A DNA stretch of 64,000 bases from NCBI GenBank assembly GCA_012521105.1, contig JAAYNA010000111.1, positions 1 through 64,000 of the forward strand. The letters are read 5' to 3'. The translations under genes and the position numbers were made by a program. This DNA is from Clostridiaceae bacterium. GTDB lineage: Bacteria; Bacillota; Clostridia; DSM-8532. Within the stretch, counting starts at the first letter, position 1, and each line of letters starts with the position of its first letter. The notes beneath the pieces are model-generated. The model had not been told where the DNA came from and ran no database searches. It saw only the letters and a program-made list of their open reading frames with translations. Positions 1-10,498 of this stretch are shown here, in pieces.

Positions 1-65
1 CAGAGGTTGTGTCACATATGTTTGACTTCTCTAGAAGGTAGCTGTAAGTTCTTATAAAAAACTTG

Positions 66-94
66 TTGACAAAACAGAAAATATTGAATAGTAT
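66..94 (+). promoter_or_regulatory. Sigma-A promoter for the trpB2 T-box transcript
   Basis: TTGACA at 66-71 and TAGTAT at 89-94 are separated by exactly 17 bases. The position, just before the T-box leader, fits a transcript that starts near 101. Confidence 0.7.
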
Positions 95-100
95 ATATAT

Positions 101-376
101 AATTTAATACATAAAACCTGTGATTGAGAGAAGTAGCATAAGCACTTTACCTATAGAGAGCCGCAGACGGTGGAATTGCGGCGGTAAAGCTTACTGTGAA
201 TGGGCTCATGAGGGCTATGCTGAAATGGAAGCAGAGTATGCAAGCCGGGAACTTCACCCGTTATCAAGGAAGCATGTATGTTAGTACATGATAATGAGGG
301 GCGCTTTATGCGCAATTTAGGTGGCACCGCAGAGATAATAGTCTTTGTCCTATATTTTGGATAAAGGCTTTTTTTA
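101..376 (+). promoter_or_regulatory. Tryptophan-specific T-box riboswitch
   Basis: A T-box leader that senses uncharged tRNA-Trp. Seen: the AGAGAGCC block of Stem I near 155, a specifier segment GAATGGGCTC whose UGG codon is at 201-203, and the T-box core GGTGGCACCGC at 320-330. A terminator follows, with arms at 340-350 and 359-369 and a T run at 369-375. UGG pairs with the CCA anticodon of tRNA-Trp. By family knowledge, uncharged tRNA-Trp stabilises the antiterminator and turns on the downstream gene. The leader closely resembles the one before the trp operon at 37738, so both loci should answer to the same signal. Confidence 0.93.
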
Positions 377-458
377 TTAGTATTTTACAGGACAGCTGAG
401 AAGGGTATTCACTTGGTGTTTTTATAAACCAAAAATAAAAATAGAAAGGATGAATAAG

Positions 459-1826
459 ATGACAAACATACCTTATAAGATTTATCTGTCAGAGAAGGAG
501 CTTCCCAAACATTGGTATAATTTGAAAGCAGTAATGAAAGAACTGCCTCCTCCGATGTTACACCCGGGCACACTGAAACCCTGTACAAAGGAGGATTTGA
601 CACCTTTATTCTGTGAAAAGCTGGCAGAACAGGAATTAAACACAGAAGATAAGTATATTGAAATTCCTGAAGGACTTATGAGTTTTTACAGAATGATTCG
701 TCCTTCACCGCTAATTCGCGCATACAACCTTGAGAAAGCATTGGGTACTCCGGCCGAGATTTACTACAAATTTGAAGGCACCAACACTTCAGGCTCACAC
801 AAGCTCAATTCGGCGGCTGCACAAGTTTATTATGCAAAAGAAGAGGGGATAACCACGCTGACCACCGAAACGGGTGCAGGGCAGTGGGGAACTGCTCTTG
901 CTATGGCCTGTTCATACTACGGCATTGATCTTCTAGTATACATGGTTAAAATTTCATCAGAACAAAAACCATACAGAAAAGCAGTTATTGAAACCTATGG
1001 CGGGAAGGTAATACCATCTCCTTCGGATACAACAGAAGTGGGCAGAAAAATCCTCGCTGAGAATCCCGAAACGGGAGGCTCTCTTGGCTGTGCTATTTCA
1101 GAGGCTATTGAAACAGCAATGAAAACTGAAAACTGCCGTTATGTTTTGGGAAGTGTATTAGACCATGTGTTGCTTCACCAGACAATAATAGGCATGGAAA
1201 CAAAAACAGCATGCGATAAATATGGTATAGAACCCGACATTATGATCGGATGTGTGGGAGGCGGCTCAAACTTTGGCGGGCTTATTGCACCTTTCATTGG
1301 TGACAGAATTGAAGGCAAGAATAATATTCAGTTTATAGGTGTTGAACCGGCATCCTGTCCGTCACTTACAAGGGGACGATATGCTTATGATTTTGGTGAT
1401 ACAGGTAAAACAAGCCCGCTATTGAAAATGTATACCCTCGGCTCAGGTTTTATTCCTTCTCCAAACCACGCGGGGGGCCTGAGATATCATGGTATGAGTC
1501 CAATCCTTTCAAAACTGTATCATGATGGTTATTTTGAAGCCCGAAGCGTTGAACAGACTAAGGTATTTGAAGCTGCAGTAAAATTTGCCCGCTGTGAAGG
1601 TATTCTGCCTGCCCCTGAGTCCTCTCATGCACTGAAAGTTGCAGTTGATGAAGCCATTAAGTGCAGAGAATCGGGTGAGAAAAAGACAATTATATTTGGT
1701 TTATCAGGTACCGGATATTTCGATTTGACTGCTTATATGAGTTATAACGACGGTTCTATGACAGACTATATTCCCACTGATGAAGATCTGGAGAAGGGGT
1801 TTGCAACCCTGCCAAAAGTGGATTAA
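459..1826 (+). CDS. trpB2: TrpB2-type tryptophan synthase beta chain
   Basis: PLP-dependent enzyme of the TrpB2 subgroup, predicted to join indole and serine into tryptophan. It is about 455 residues, longer than ordinary TrpB (about 395), with the N-terminal extension usual for TrpB2. The PLP lysine sits in GSHKLN near residue 115 and the glycine-rich phosphate loop GCVGGGSN near residue 270. An in-frame ATG at 450 directly abuts the AAAGG site (445-449); the ATG at 459 has 9-base spacing and is preferred. A Trp T-box precedes it and no other trp gene adjoins it; the canonical trpB lies in the operon at 42706. TrpB2 proteins generally do not pair tightly with TrpA, so this copy may salvage free indole (inference). 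Confidence 0.9.
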   Translation: MTNIPYKIYLSEKELPKHWYNLKAVMKELPPPMLHPGTLKPCTKEDLTPLFCEKLAEQELNTEDKYIEIPEGLMSFYRMIRPSPLIRAYNLEKALGTPAEIYYKFEGTNTSGSHKLNSAAAQVYYAKEEGITTLTTETGAGQWGTALAMACSYYGIDLLVYMVKISSEQKPYRKAVIETYGGKVIPSPSDTTEVGRKILAENPETGGSLGCAISEAIETAMKTENCRYVLGSVLDHVLLHQTIIGMETKTACDKYGIEPDIMIGCVGGGSNFGGLIAPFIGDRIEGKNNIQFIGVEPASCPSLTRGRYAYDFGDTGKTSPLLKMYTLGSGFIPSPNHAGGLRYHGMSPILSKLYHDGYFEARSVEQTKVFEAAVKFARCEGILPAPESSHALKVAVDEAIKCRESGEKKTIIFGLSGTGYFDLTAYMSYNDGSMTDYIPTDEDLEKGFATLPKVD

Positions 1827-1868
1827 AAAATAAAAGGCGGAAGGTATATTAACGCGTCAACCTTCCGC
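1823..1868. terminator. Convergent terminator between trpB2 and spore photoproduct lyase gene
   Basis: Arms GCGGAAGGT (1837-1845) and ACCTTCCGC (1860-1868) form a 9-bp perfect stem with a 14-base loop. Read on the minus strand it is followed by a T-rich tail (1836 down to 1823), so it mainly ends the minus-strand operon. The lyase stop codon (1857-1859) lies in the loop. Confidence 0.75.
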
Positions 1869-2903
1869 TTCCTTCCAAATATATATTTTCTCATAAGGCA
1901 TGTACTTCGATATGATACCGCAGGCAGATGATATTATTGAGTCGGACAGCTTCCTGCCATAATGGTAAACACCATTGTCATATTCATAAGGGTACTGAGT
2001 TATTGCCGAATCAGGCCTGTTTTTCCTCATTCTTTTTAAGTAGTCGCGAGAAATTCTGAATACTCCAAGCCCCACATCAATTACCCTGTCTGCCGGAATT
2101 CTGGTGAAAGTTATATCCACCAATTCATTAAAAGATGAAAGCCAGTCCTTTGAGTATATAATCGGATCAAAGCAAATTCTGACTCGAAAGCCTTTATCAA
2201 TTGCTTTTTTAATGCATGTTATCCTTTGCCTTAAAGGTGGTGTGTTGTGTTCAAAGCTTTTCTGCACTGTTTCGGGTGACAGGGTCCAGGCAAGAATTAC
2301 GTTTTCTGAGGGTTTTAAATTTTCAATTGCCTTAAAGTTAGAGCTTTTTGTACGCACTTCAATGGTAAGCCCGGAGTGGCGCTCTGCAAAAGAGGTCCAT
2401 TCCTGCACAAAGCCCAGTTTTTGTTCTAGCGCCAGCAGATCTGTATCATAAGAAAGACATAAATAAACAGGGTGATTTTGGAGTATTTTTTCTACCTGTT
2501 CAAAGTAATCTTCAATATTCACAAATACCACTATGTTCGCAGACGAATACATTCCCTGCAAAAAACAGTATTCACAGTCATAAATGCAGTTCATAACAAG
2601 TGTTGTGTAGTAAAAATGGTTGTTACCAAAGTCCTGACAGACAGGAGCCCCTTTATATAAAAAGTTATCGTTCTTTTTTGCGAGGATCAGTGAAGGCGAT
2701 TTTTTCTGCATAGAAAAACTCTGGTTGCTTCTTGAGAAAACGTCCTTATAATGATTTATTTCTATTATCCCGGACTTAGGAAACCGGGACAGGATCTTTA
2801 CCGTATTGGGATGATTTATAATGTCTCTTTCAACATATATATGGGAAAAAGCCCGATTATACAAATCTCTTTTTAAGCTTTTCAAAGTATTTCTTCCCTT
2901 CAT
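1857..2903 (-). CDS. splB: Spore photoproduct lyase family radical SAM protein
   Basis: Predicted to repair the spore photoproduct (a 5-thyminyl-dihydrothymine lesion) during germination, by radical SAM chemistry. The iron-sulfur ligands form a CX3CX2C motif, CIYDCEYC, at residues 106-113; that spacing and the roughly 348-residue length match the SPL family. The start is uncertain. ATG 2903 overlaps the upstream gene by 47 bases and has no clear ribosome binding site. A TTG at 2885 lies about 10 bases after an AAGGGA. It is the last gene of a tight minus-strand cluster with glgC, glgD and a nucleosidase-like gene. The gene supports a spore-forming host. Confidence 0.88.
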   Translation of the reverse strand: MKGRNTLKSLKRDLYNRAFSHIYVERDIINHPNTVKILSRFPKSGIIEINHYKDVFSRSNQSFSMQKKSPSLILAKKNDNFLYKGAPVCQDFGNNHFYYTTLVMNCIYDCEYCFLQGMYSSANIVVFVNIEDYFEQVEKILQNHPVYLCLSYDTDLLALEQKLGFVQEWTSFAERHSGLTIEVRTKSSNFKAIENLKPSENVILAWTLSPETVQKSFEHNTPPLRQRITCIKKAIDKGFRVRICFDPIIYSKDWLSSFNELVDITFTRIPADRVIDVGLGVFRISRDYLKRMRKNRPDSAITQYPYEYDNGVYHYGRKLSDSIISSACGIISKYMPYEKIYIWKEAEG

Positions 2904-3705
2904 TTTTTGATTTGCATGGTTCTTTCAAATTTTCAACCAAAAACTGTTTTAATTCGATGGTGAAGCTACCATACTGAACTTTGTGGTATAACATTACCTG
3001 ATTCAGTTGATGCTGCATAGAAACGGTTAATTTTAACGCTTCGGATGTTTGTTTTAACAAAGACTTTTCTTCAACCGAAAAAATATCCTGTTTATCAGGC
3101 AACCTATTATGGATTTGTGTCACCCAGTTGAAAACCGGGGCAGCGTTAACTGCTACCAGCTCGGATACTTTTTCCTGGCTTAATTGTTCACCGGTTTTGT
3201 AGTCAGACACGATTTTAAAGAAGAACATTTGATGAGGCTGGAAAAATAAAGCTCCTGAATGGAACACTCCCGAAGCCTCCATATCTGTAACAGCAATGCC
3301 AGATTCGGCTTTGCTCCCTTCACATTTATTTATTACCGGTACTGGGCTTGTAGTGACAGTACCCTCAATAAAAGAGTGCTTAAAGAGCATATCCGGATAA
3401 TAGGTTTTATATGTACTCAGATCAACAATTTTATTACAAAGAATAAGAGCGCCTTTTTTCAGATCCGGGTTATCTGTTCCGCAAATTCCTATATTAACAA
3501 GGATATCTCCCGAGTCCGGGTTATGTACCGAGCACAGTGAAGTTACGCCTATAGCGGCATTGATGGGCCCGGTTCCTGTAATAAGCAAATTAATTAAACC
3601 ATTTGAAAAGAATTGAAACCCATTAATATCCTGATGTCTTTTTAAACCAAAATATTCAATTACAGGTTTTGCTTCACAGTGAAGTGCTGTAAATATATTA
3701 ATCAT
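2857..3705 (-). CDS. Nucleoside phosphorylase superfamily protein (MTA/SAH nucleosidase-like)
   Basis: The N-terminal part (about residues 1-195) resembles 5'-methylthioadenosine/S-adenosylhomocysteine nucleosidases and related phosphorylases. An ALHCEAKP segment near residue 8 holds the early Glu, there is a GTGP loop near residue 44, and a DMEASG motif near residue 142 matches the DMEGAA-type motif that binds the ribose and carries the catalytic Asp. The remaining 85-90 residues form a charged, helix-rich C-terminal extension not found in the compact nucleosidases (about 230 residues). The substrate is unknown. It starts 4 bases after the glgD stop and runs 47 bases into the lyase frame, so all are probably co-transcribed. 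Confidence 0.7.
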   Translation of the reverse strand: MINIFTALHCEAKPVIEYFGLKRHQDINGFQFFSNGLINLLITGTGPINAAIGVTSLCSVHNPDSGDILVNIGICGTDNPDLKKGALILCNKIVDLSTYKTYYPDMLFKHSFIEGTVTTSPVPVINKCEGSKAESGIAVTDMEASGVFHSGALFFQPHQMFFFKIVSDYKTGEQLSQEKVSELVAVNAAPVFNWVTQIHNRLPDKQDIFSVEEKSLLKQTSEALKLTVSMQHQLNQVMLYHKVQYGSFTIELKQFLVENLKEPCKSKNEGKKYFEKLKKRFV

Positions 3706-3709
3706 TTTT

Positions 3710-4831
3710 TTACACTACCACGCTTTTGCCCACTACTAAAGGCCAGTTCTTATCTCCTTTCAACTGCTTATCTGCTGTTATTATAACACTTTTGTCCAGG
3801 ATACAGTTATCAAGAAATGTATTTTCACAAACCACCGAGTCCTGCATTATAATACTGTTTTTTATTACAGCACCTCTTTTAACCTTTACACCTCTGAACA
3901 ATATGCTGTTTTCCACATGACCTTCGATAATGCAGCCATCTGCAACGATTGAGTTTTTCACTACCGCTTCGTCGTTATATTTAGCCGGCGGTTCATCCTT
4001 TACCTTTGTAAAAATCCTGCCGTTTTTCTCAAAAAGCTCGTGGCGCACCGATGGGTTCAATAGCTCCATATTTGTTCTGTAGTAAAGCTGTATATTACAT
4101 AAAGGCCTCCAGTAACCAGTGAATTCATAGGCGTAAAGGCGTAACTCATTAACCTTCTTAACAAGTATATCCCTGACAAACTCATAATACCCATGGGCAG
4201 CACTGTCTTCAAGAAGGGATATCAATAGCTTGCGCTTGATGATGTAAACTCCCATCGATGCGAAGTCGCTTTTCGGATTCAGAGGTTTCTCCTGCAGGTT
4301 TGTTATCCGCTGGTCGCTGTCCTGTTCAACAATTCCAAGATTACAAAGGTATTCCCGCGGGAAGTCCTTCATGTACCGGCAGGCGATGGTAATGTCGGCA
4401 TCCTTGTCTACATGCTGTTTCAACATATCTGTATAATTCATATTGTAAATGGCATATCCCTGATTTATCAGTACAAATTCTTCGTTGCTCCGGTTCAAAA
4501 ATGTAAGATTGCTGTACATTGCATCAGCATTACCCTTGTACCAGCCTGTTCCATATTCCGATAAATAAGGGGGAAGAATAAACAGACCATCGTTTTTTCT
4601 GTCCAAATCCCATTCCTTTCCCGAACCAAGGTGATCCATCAGCGAGTGGAAGTTGTACTGGGTTGGTATGCCCACATTGCGTATTCCCGAATTTATCATG
4701 TTTGAAAGGGCGAAATCAATGGCACGGTATTTTCCACCGAAAGGGACGGCTGAAATAGAACGTTCTGCTGATAACTCCTTCAGACGGTTGTTTTTACCAC
4801 CCGTCAGTATAATACCCATCATATTATACAT
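3710..4831 (-). CDS. glgD: GlgD subunit of ADP-glucose pyrophosphorylase
   Basis: Non-catalytic or regulatory partner of GlgC in bacterial glycogen synthesis. It has an N-terminal nucleotidyltransferase fold with the block [19 protein letters not shown] and WDLDRK motifs, then a C-terminal left-handed beta helix of hexapeptide-like repeats (about residues 265-365). The GlgC-type signature GGAGSRL is replaced by GGKNNRL, as expected for GlgD. Of several possible starts, ATG 4831 has the best spacing (8 bases) to a GGGAG site and overlaps the glgC stop by 8 bases, which implies translational coupling. A GTG at 4840 would give the longest reading. Confidence 0.93.
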   Translation of the reverse strand: MYNMMGIILTGGKNNRLKELSAERSISAVPFGGKYRAIDFALSNMINSGIRNVGIPTQYNFHSLMDHLGSGKEWDLDRKNDGLFILPPYLSEYGTGWYKGNADAMYSNLTFLNRSNEEFVLINQGYAIYNMNYTDMLKQHVDKDADITIACRYMKDFPREYLCNLGIVEQDSDQRITNLQEKPLNPKSDFASMGVYIIKRKLLISLLEDSAAHGYYEFVRDILVKKVNELRLYAYEFTGYWRPLCNIQLYYRTNMELLNPSVRHELFEKNGRIFTKVKDEPPAKYNDEAVVKNSIVADGCIIEGHVENSILFRGVKVKRGAVIKNSIIMQDSVVCENTFLDNCILDKSVIITADKQLKGDKNWPLVVGKSVVV

Positions 4832-6104
4832 TACCATCACTCCCTTTCAACAAAGCATACCCTGATGGAATATCAGTGAGTGGGAAGTCGCCGGGTAATA
4901 TATGATTGTCAATAACAACATTGCAACCAATAGCTATATTATCGGGCACTATGGTATTGGAGCCGATTACAGTAATTTTTGATTGATATATTTTGCTGTT
5001 GAAAATGTTGTCGGCATATTCCCCTACGCCGCTATTAACACCTGAACCAATGGTTGTTTTTTCTCCAACAATTGTGCAGTTAAGGTAAGAGCCATGTTTT
5101 ATGGTGCTGTTTGACATAATTATACAATTTTCAATATTAGCATTTTCTTCAATAGTAACTCCAGAAAAAATAACAGAGTTCCTTACATTTCCGAAAACCA
5201 TACAACCTTCCGCAATAATGGATCTCGATACATATCCGTTTTCACCAATATAATGTGCGGGTTTTATCGGATTAGGCGTATAAATTTTCCAGTTTGGATC
5301 AAACAGATTAAATTGAGGAACACGGGTAATCAAATCCATATTGGATTCATAGTAAGCCTGTATGGTTCCTACATCCCTCCAATAACCGGAGAAAGTGTAT
5401 GCCCAAAGGTTCTTACCATCCTTAAGAAGTTTTGGGATCACATTTTTTCCGAAATCATGGTCGGACTTGTCATCGTGGTGGTCTTCAATCAGGCATTCTT
5501 TCAGGACGTTCAGATTGAATATGTAAACGCCCATTGATGCAAGATTACTCTTTGGTTCTGGTGGCTTTTCCTCAAAGCCGTATATTTTACCTTCATCAGT
5601 CGCATGAATAATACCGTAACGATGCGCTTCTTCAACAGGAACCTCAATTGCTGATATGGTAACATCTGCGTTGTTCTTCTTATGAAAGTCCAGCATCATG
5701 GAGTAATTCATCTTGTAAACATGATCCCCCGAAAGAATTATTACATACTTCGGATTCTGTTCTTCAATATAATGCATATTCTGGTATACTGCATCGGCAG
5801 TACCTGAATACCATTCTCTCTTAAGCTGTTTTGTGAAAGGAGACAAAATGGTGACTCCGCCATTCATTCTGTCCATATCCCAGGGCTTGCCAATCCCGAT
5901 ATGATGATTAAGCTGCAGCGGCCTGTATTGGGTAAGAACACCTACCGTATCAATGCCTGAATTAATGCAGTTGCTTAATGAAAAATCTATAATACGATAT
6001 TTTCCACCATACATCACAGCGGGTTTGGCTATAAGCTTTGTTAAGACACCAAGCCTGCTTCCCGCTCCTCCGGCCAGAATAAGGGCAATAATTTCCTTAA
6101 CCAT
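4824..6104 (-). CDS. glgC: Glucose-1-phosphate adenylyltransferase catalytic subunit
   Basis: Makes ADP-glucose from ATP and glucose-1-phosphate, the committed step of glycogen synthesis. Seen: the nucleotide loop LAGGAGSRL near residue 10, [15 protein letters not shown], the sugar-binding GTADAVYQN near residue 103 and [10 protein letters not shown] near residue 180, then a C-terminal beta-helix domain with hexapeptide repeats. The 426-residue length is normal. An AGGAGG site 5 bases before ATG 6104 fixes the start. It is first in the minus-strand cluster glgC-glgD-nucleosidase-splB. No glycogen synthase or branching enzyme gene lies in the window. Confidence 0.96.
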   Translation of the reverse strand: MVKEIIALILAGGAGSRLGVLTKLIAKPAVMYGGKYRIIDFSLSNCINSGIDTVGVLTQYRPLQLNHHIGIGKPWDMDRMNGGVTILSPFTKQLKREWYSGTADAVYQNMHYIEEQNPKYVIILSGDHVYKMNYSMMLDFHKKNNADVTISAIEVPVEEAHRYGIIHATDEGKIYGFEEKPPEPKSNLASMGVYIFNLNVLKECLIEDHHDDKSDHDFGKNVIPKLLKDGKNLWAYTFSGYWRDVGTIQAYYESNMDLITRVPQFNLFDPNWKIYTPNPIKPAHYIGENGYVSRSIIAEGCMVFGNVRNSVIFSGVTIEENANIENCIIMSNSTIKHGSYLNCTIVGEKTTIGSGVNSGVGEYADNIFNSKIYQSKITVIGSNTIVPDNIAIGCNVVIDNHILPGDFPLTDIPSGYALLKGSDGNV

Positions 6105-6695
6105 CAGTTCCTCCTGTATAGCGTTATATTTTGCACATTTATGATAAATTATTAGTAATCCACTTAATATTAGAATGCCCTTCTTTCATAAAATTAAATG
6201 TCATGCCATTATTTGTAAAAATGTGTTCTGATAACAGATATTCCTGAAAAGTGCAAACTGCCGGGCATTAAAATATAAACTGCTGATTATGCAAAAAATG
6301 GCATTACCTGTTCCTGACGCACGCGCTTAATTCCGCTGTACCTTACAATAGGGAAAGCAAGTGAAATGATAAAACGCCCGCCTGATAAGAATGGCGGACG
6401 AAAATGCAGGCAGAGTATCCAACATAAACTGATATCCTGCTAATTTACTACACATTTAAAATTTATAGTTGACTATAATAATCCTTTATTTAATAACTAT
6501 GTTATTTTTTGATAGGTTAAAGACTTATTTCCACTAGAATTTTTTAATGTTTTTGTAAAACTAATTGGGGATGGAATTTACTTTTTCAAATGCGTATCAC
6601 GGAATAAATGCAAAAAATTAATTTTTCGTTGATTTTGCTGGATATTATTTGTATAATTATAATAGTCAAAGAAAGTCAAAGTCGGAGGTTGCAAT
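6105..6695. other. Divergent intergenic region between glgC and the CbpA-like gene
   Basis: About 590 bases without a credible reading frame. It must hold the minus-strand glgC promoter, which I could not place, and it contains the plus-strand promoter at 6629-6657. A short GC-rich dyad at 6375-6400 (CGCCCGCC and GGCGGACG, one mismatch) lacks a T run and has no obvious role. Confidence 0.5.
6629..6657 (+). promoter_or_regulatory. Promoter of the CbpA-like / clpB unit
   Basis: TTGATT at 6629-6634, a 17-base spacer and a perfect TATAAT at 6652-6657, 39 bases before the start codon. No CIRCE dyad is present, so HrcA control is not indicated here. Confidence 0.65.
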
Positions 6696-7616
6696 ATGCA
6701 GTACAAAGACTATTACAAAATATTGGGAGTTAATAAGAATGCATCCCAGGATGATATAAAAAAGGCCTACAGGAAGCTTGCCAAGAAATATCATCCCGAT
6801 GCTAACCCCGGTGATAAGAAAGCCGAAGAAAGGTTTAAAGAGATTAGTGAAGCCTATGAGGTGTTAGGAGATAAAGACAAAAGAAAAAAATACGATCAAT
6901 TTGGAACCATGAACTTTCAAAATGGAATGAACTTTGATCCATCCCAGTTTGGAAATTTTGAATTCAGAAGAAGTCATAATGGATTCAGTGACTTTTTTAA
7001 TATGTTTTTTGGCGATGGTGGTATTGATCTGAATGATTTGTTCGGAACAGGGACAAGATACAAAGGTTTCGGTACAGGCTTTTCAGGAACCCACTCAATG
7101 CGGGGGGATGATATAGAGGCAGAAATGGTTATTACTCCTGAAGAAGGTCTTGAAGGTGTTGAAAAGACTTTTACCATCAGAACCGGCGAGGGTGCTAAAA
7201 CTCTTTCGGTAAAAATACCCAGGGGTATTCCCGAAGGAGGTAAAATAAAGCTGTCGGGGCAGGGTAAACCTGGTATTGGGGGAGGCCCGAGCGGAGATTT
7301 GTATATCACCATTAAATTCAGAGAAGGAAAATACAAACTGGAGGGTAATAACCTGATTAAAAGGGCAGAGATTTACCCATGGACAGCAGCTCTTGGCGGA
7401 GAAGTAAAGATTGAGGCACCCGACGGTTTAATACAGGTAAAAATACCAGCAGGTATACAAACAGATCAGAAAATAAGGGTGCCCAGGCAGGGTTATGGTA
7501 AAACCAAAGAGAGCAGGGGCGATCTGTTTATCTTGATAAAGATTGTTAATCCCCGCCATTTAACAAGTGAACAGAAAAAGCTGTATGAAAAACTTAAGGC
7601 TACTGAAACTACTTAA
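6696..7616 (+). CDS. CbpA-like J-domain co-chaperone
   Basis: Type II Hsp40-like protein of 306 residues. The J domain (about 1-70) contains the HPD motif that stimulates DnaK ATPase. A Gly/Phe-rich linker (about 75-135) follows, then two beta-rich substrate-binding domains. The CxxCxGxG zinc finger present in DnaJ (28010) is absent. An AGTCGGAGG site precedes ATG. It lies 49 bases upstream of clpB, so it may feed substrates to the DnaK-ClpB disaggregation pathway (inference from context). Confidence 0.92.
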   Translation: MQYKDYYKILGVNKNASQDDIKKAYRKLAKKYHPDANPGDKKAEERFKEISEAYEVLGDKDKRKKYDQFGTMNFQNGMNFDPSQFGNFEFRRSHNGFSDFFNMFFGDGGIDLNDLFGTGTRYKGFGTGFSGTHSMRGDDIEAEMVITPEEGLEGVEKTFTIRTGEGAKTLSVKIPRGIPEGGKIKLSGQGKPGIGGGPSGDLYITIKFREGKYKLEGNNLIKRAEIYPWTAALGGEVKIEAPDGLIQVKIPAGIQTDQKIRVPRQGYGKTKESRGDLFILIKIVNPRHLTSEQKKLYEKLKATETT

Positions 7617-7665
7617 TAACAGATGTTAATATACTAAACCGTGTTTTGAAAGGAGAATAAAGGAG

Positions 7666-10272
7666 ATGAACTTTGAGAAATTTACCGATAAAGCACAGGA
7701 GGCTGTAGTTGACGCCCAACAGCGGGCACTTAAACTTGATCATCAGCAGGTGGATGTAGAACACCTGCATGCGGCGCTGCTGGAGCAGGAGGATGGGCTT
7801 ATACCAAGATTACTTGAAATGAGTGGTGTTAATACTTCGAGATTAAAGCAGGAGCTTGAACATGAGCTGGACAGGCTCCCAAAAGTATACGGCACAAATG
7901 TGAACCAGGTTTATGCCACAAGGCGTTTTAACCAGGTACTTATTAAAGCAGAAGATGAGGCAAAAAAGTTTAAAGATGAATATGTCAGTGTGGAACATAT
8001 TTACCTTGTGATATTAAACGAGAAGAATTCACCCTCAGGCAGGCTTCTGGCAAAACATCAGGTTGACAGGGAAAAACTGCTTTCAGCTCTGTCCAGGGTA
8101 AGGGGAAATGAAAGGGTAACAAGCAAGAATCCCGAAGAAGGCTACCAGGCTTTACAGAAGTATGGAAGGGATCTTGTTGAACTTGCAAGGGCTGGAAAGC
8201 TGGATCCGGTTATTGGAAGAGATCAGGAAATCCGGCGGGTAATACGGATCCTTTCACGAAGAACAAAAAACAACCCGGTTTTAATTGGAGAGCCGGGTGT
8301 TGGAAAGACTGCAGTAGTTGAAGGCCTTGCCCAAAGAATATTAAGGGGTGATGTTCCCGAAGGATTAAGGGACAAAACCATTTTTGCCCTTGACATGGGT
8401 GCACTTATTGCAGGAGCAAAATTCCGCGGTGAATTCGAGGAACGGTTAAAGGCCGTTCTTAAAGAAATAACCAAATCTGAAGGCAGGATAATCCTGTTTA
8501 TAGACGAGCTGCACACAATTGTGGGAGCAGGCAGGACCGATGGTGCCATGGATGCAGGAAACATCCTGAAACCTATGCTTGCGAGGGGTGAGCTCCATTG
8601 TATCGGGGCAACAACCCTTGATGAGTACAGGAAATATATAGAAAAAGATGCAGCGCTGGAAAGAAGGTTTCAAACTGTGCTGGTGGATCAGCCCACCGTT
8701 GAAGACACAATTTCTATTTTAAGAGGGCTTAAGGAAAGGTATGAAATTCACCATGGAGTGCGTATTACAGATAATGCAATCATTGCCTGTGCTGTTTTAT
8801 CCGACCGGTATATCTCTGACAGATTCCTGCCCGATAAAGCAATTGACTTAATGGACGAAGCAGCTTCAATGCTGAGAATGGAAATTGACAGCATGCCTTA
8901 TGAACTTGATGAAATAAACAGAAAAATAATGCAGTATGAAATTGAACAGCAGGTACTGAGTAAGGAAACAGACAGGAATTCAATTGATAGAAAGAATCAG
9001 CTAGGTCTGGAAATACAGAGGCTTAAACAGGAAGCCGATACAATGAAAGCCCAGTGGGAAATGGAGAAAAGTTTTATAAAAAGGGAAAAGGAATTGAAAG
9101 AAGAAATTGAAAATGTAAAACGCGAAATTGAAAATGCTGAAAGGGTATATGACCTGGAAACCCTTGCAAAACTAAAGCATGGGCGGTTGCCTGAACTTGA
9201 AAAAGAGCTGGATGAGTATAATAAACGCCAGAATTCACTGGACAGACAGCTTTTAAAAGAAGAGGTAACCGAACAGGAAATAGCTGAAATTATTGCAAAA
9301 TGGACGGGGATTCCGGTTACAAAGCTTGTTGAAGAGGAAAAACAGAAACTTTTAAACCTTGAAAAAACACTTCAAAAACGCGTAATTGGACAGGACGAGG
9401 CAGTTATAGCAGTATCCGATGCCGTACTGCGTGCAAGGGCAGGCCTTAAAGATTTTAACAGGCCTATCGGTTCATTTATTTTTTTAGGACCCACCGGGGT
9501 GGGAAAAACAGAGCTTGCAAAAACATTATCCGAGGCATTGTTTGACAGCGAAGAAAACCTTGTCCGAATTGATATGAGTGAATATATGGAGAAACACTCG
9601 GTTGCAAGGTTAATAGGGGCACCTCCCGGCTACGTGGGGTACGAAGAGGGTGGTCAATTGACTGAAGCTGTCAGAAGGAAACCCTATTCGGTGATTTTGT
9701 TTGACGAAATTGAAAAAGCCCACCCGGATGTATTTAATGTTCTTCTTCAACTTCTGGATGACGGACGCCTGACCGACAGCCAGGGGCGTACAGTAAACTT
9801 TAAAAATGCTGTAATTATAATGACAAGCAATATTGGAAGCGAGATACTTCTTGAAAGTATAACAGAAAATGGTGAATTTTCTGATAAAGTTAAGGATATG
9901 GTAATGGATAGTTTGAAAAACTATTTCAGACCTGAATTTTTAAACCGCGTGGATGATATAGTATTATTTAAACCTCTCGGTAAAAAGGAAATGTACGGTA
10001 TTATTGAACTGATTTTGGATGAATTACGTGAAAGACTTAAAGACAGAAACATAAGTTTGAATGCAACAGATGATGCCAAAGAAATAATACTGGAAAAGGC
10101 ATATTCACCTTCCTATGGTGCCCGCCCACTGAGAAGGTTCATTCAAAAGGTAGTTGAAACCGATTTGGGCAAGAAAATAATTGCGGGAGAAATATACGAA
10201 GGTACTAAAGCGATAATTGATGCAGATAAAGATAAAGGTGAGCTTTTTGTAAGAGTGCACGAGGAAGATTAG
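7666..10272 (+). CDS. clpB: ATP-dependent disaggregase ClpB
   Basis: Hexameric AAA+ chaperone that pulls polypeptides out of aggregates together with DnaK. Domain order: Clp N domain (about 1-150), first AAA module with Walker A GEPGVGKT near residue 206, a coiled-coil middle domain (about 410-530) that distinguishes ClpB from ClpA and ClpC, and a second AAA module with Walker A GPTGVGKT near residue 608 and a YVGYEEGG pore loop near residue 655. The 868-residue length is typical. An AAAGGAG site lies 5 bases before ATG. It follows the CbpA-like gene on the same strand. Confidence 0.97.
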   Translation: MNFEKFTDKAQEAVVDAQQRALKLDHQQVDVEHLHAALLEQEDGLIPRLLEMSGVNTSRLKQELEHELDRLPKVYGTNVNQVYATRRFNQVLIKAEDEAKKFKDEYVSVEHIYLVILNEKNSPSGRLLAKHQVDREKLLSALSRVRGNERVTSKNPEEGYQALQKYGRDLVELARAGKLDPVIGRDQEIRRVIRILSRRTKNNPVLIGEPGVGKTAVVEGLAQRILRGDVPEGLRDKTIFALDMGALIAGAKFRGEFEERLKAVLKEITKSEGRIILFIDELHTIVGAGRTDGAMDAGNILKPMLARGELHCIGATTLDEYRKYIEKDAALERRFQTVLVDQPTVEDTISILRGLKERYEIHHGVRITDNAIIACAVLSDRYISDRFLPDKAIDLMDEAASMLRMEIDSMPYELDEINRKIMQYEIEQQVLSKETDRNSIDRKNQLGLEIQRLKQEADTMKAQWEMEKSFIKREKELKEEIENVKREIENAERVYDLETLAKLKHGRLPELEKELDEYNKRQNSLDRQLLKEEVTEQEIAEIIAKWTGIPVTKLVEEEKQKLLNLEKTLQKRVIGQDEAVIAVSDAVLRARAGLKDFNRPIGSFIFLGPTGVGKTELAKTLSEALFDSEENLVRIDMSEYMEKHSVARLIGAPPGYVGYEEGGQLTEAVRRKPYSVILFDEIEKAHPDVFNVLLQLLDDGRLTDSQGRTVNFKNAVIIMTSNIGSEILLESITENGEFSDKVKDMVMDSLKNYFRPEFLNRVDDIVLFKPLGKKEMYGIIELILDELRERLKDRNISLNATDDAKEIILEKAYSPSYGARPLRRFIQKVVETDLGKKIIAGEIYEGTKAIIDADKDKGELFVRVHEED

Positions 10273-10348
10273 CTTAATGCTTTACAGATATTTTGTACAG
10301 GTACTGTTCAATGCCGAAAACAAGAGCCTCATTTGAAAGAACTTTATT

Positions 10349-10377
10349 TTGCTAAAAGCTTCCTTCCATTGTATAAT
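10349..10377 (+). promoter_or_regulatory. Candidate promoter for cdd-era
   Basis: TTGCTA at 10349-10354, 17 bases, TATAAT at 10372-10377. A second possible pair (TTGTCT 10404-10409, TAAAAT 10427-10432, also 17 apart) lies nearer to cdd. Either or both could be used. Confidence 0.5.
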
Positions 10378-10498
10378 AGCTCTTTTGCGAAATAAACGGG
10401 GTGTTGTCTGTCTTAAAGTTTTATAATAAAATAGTAGTCGGAAAATAAATGTAATATTTTATTTCTGCTATGTTAATGCAGGGGAGCGAAACCAAATA

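Noticed and set aside
6375-6400. GC-rich hairpin as a terminator between glgC and the CbpA-like gene
   Set aside because: The two genes diverge, so no transcript needs to end there, and no T run follows.
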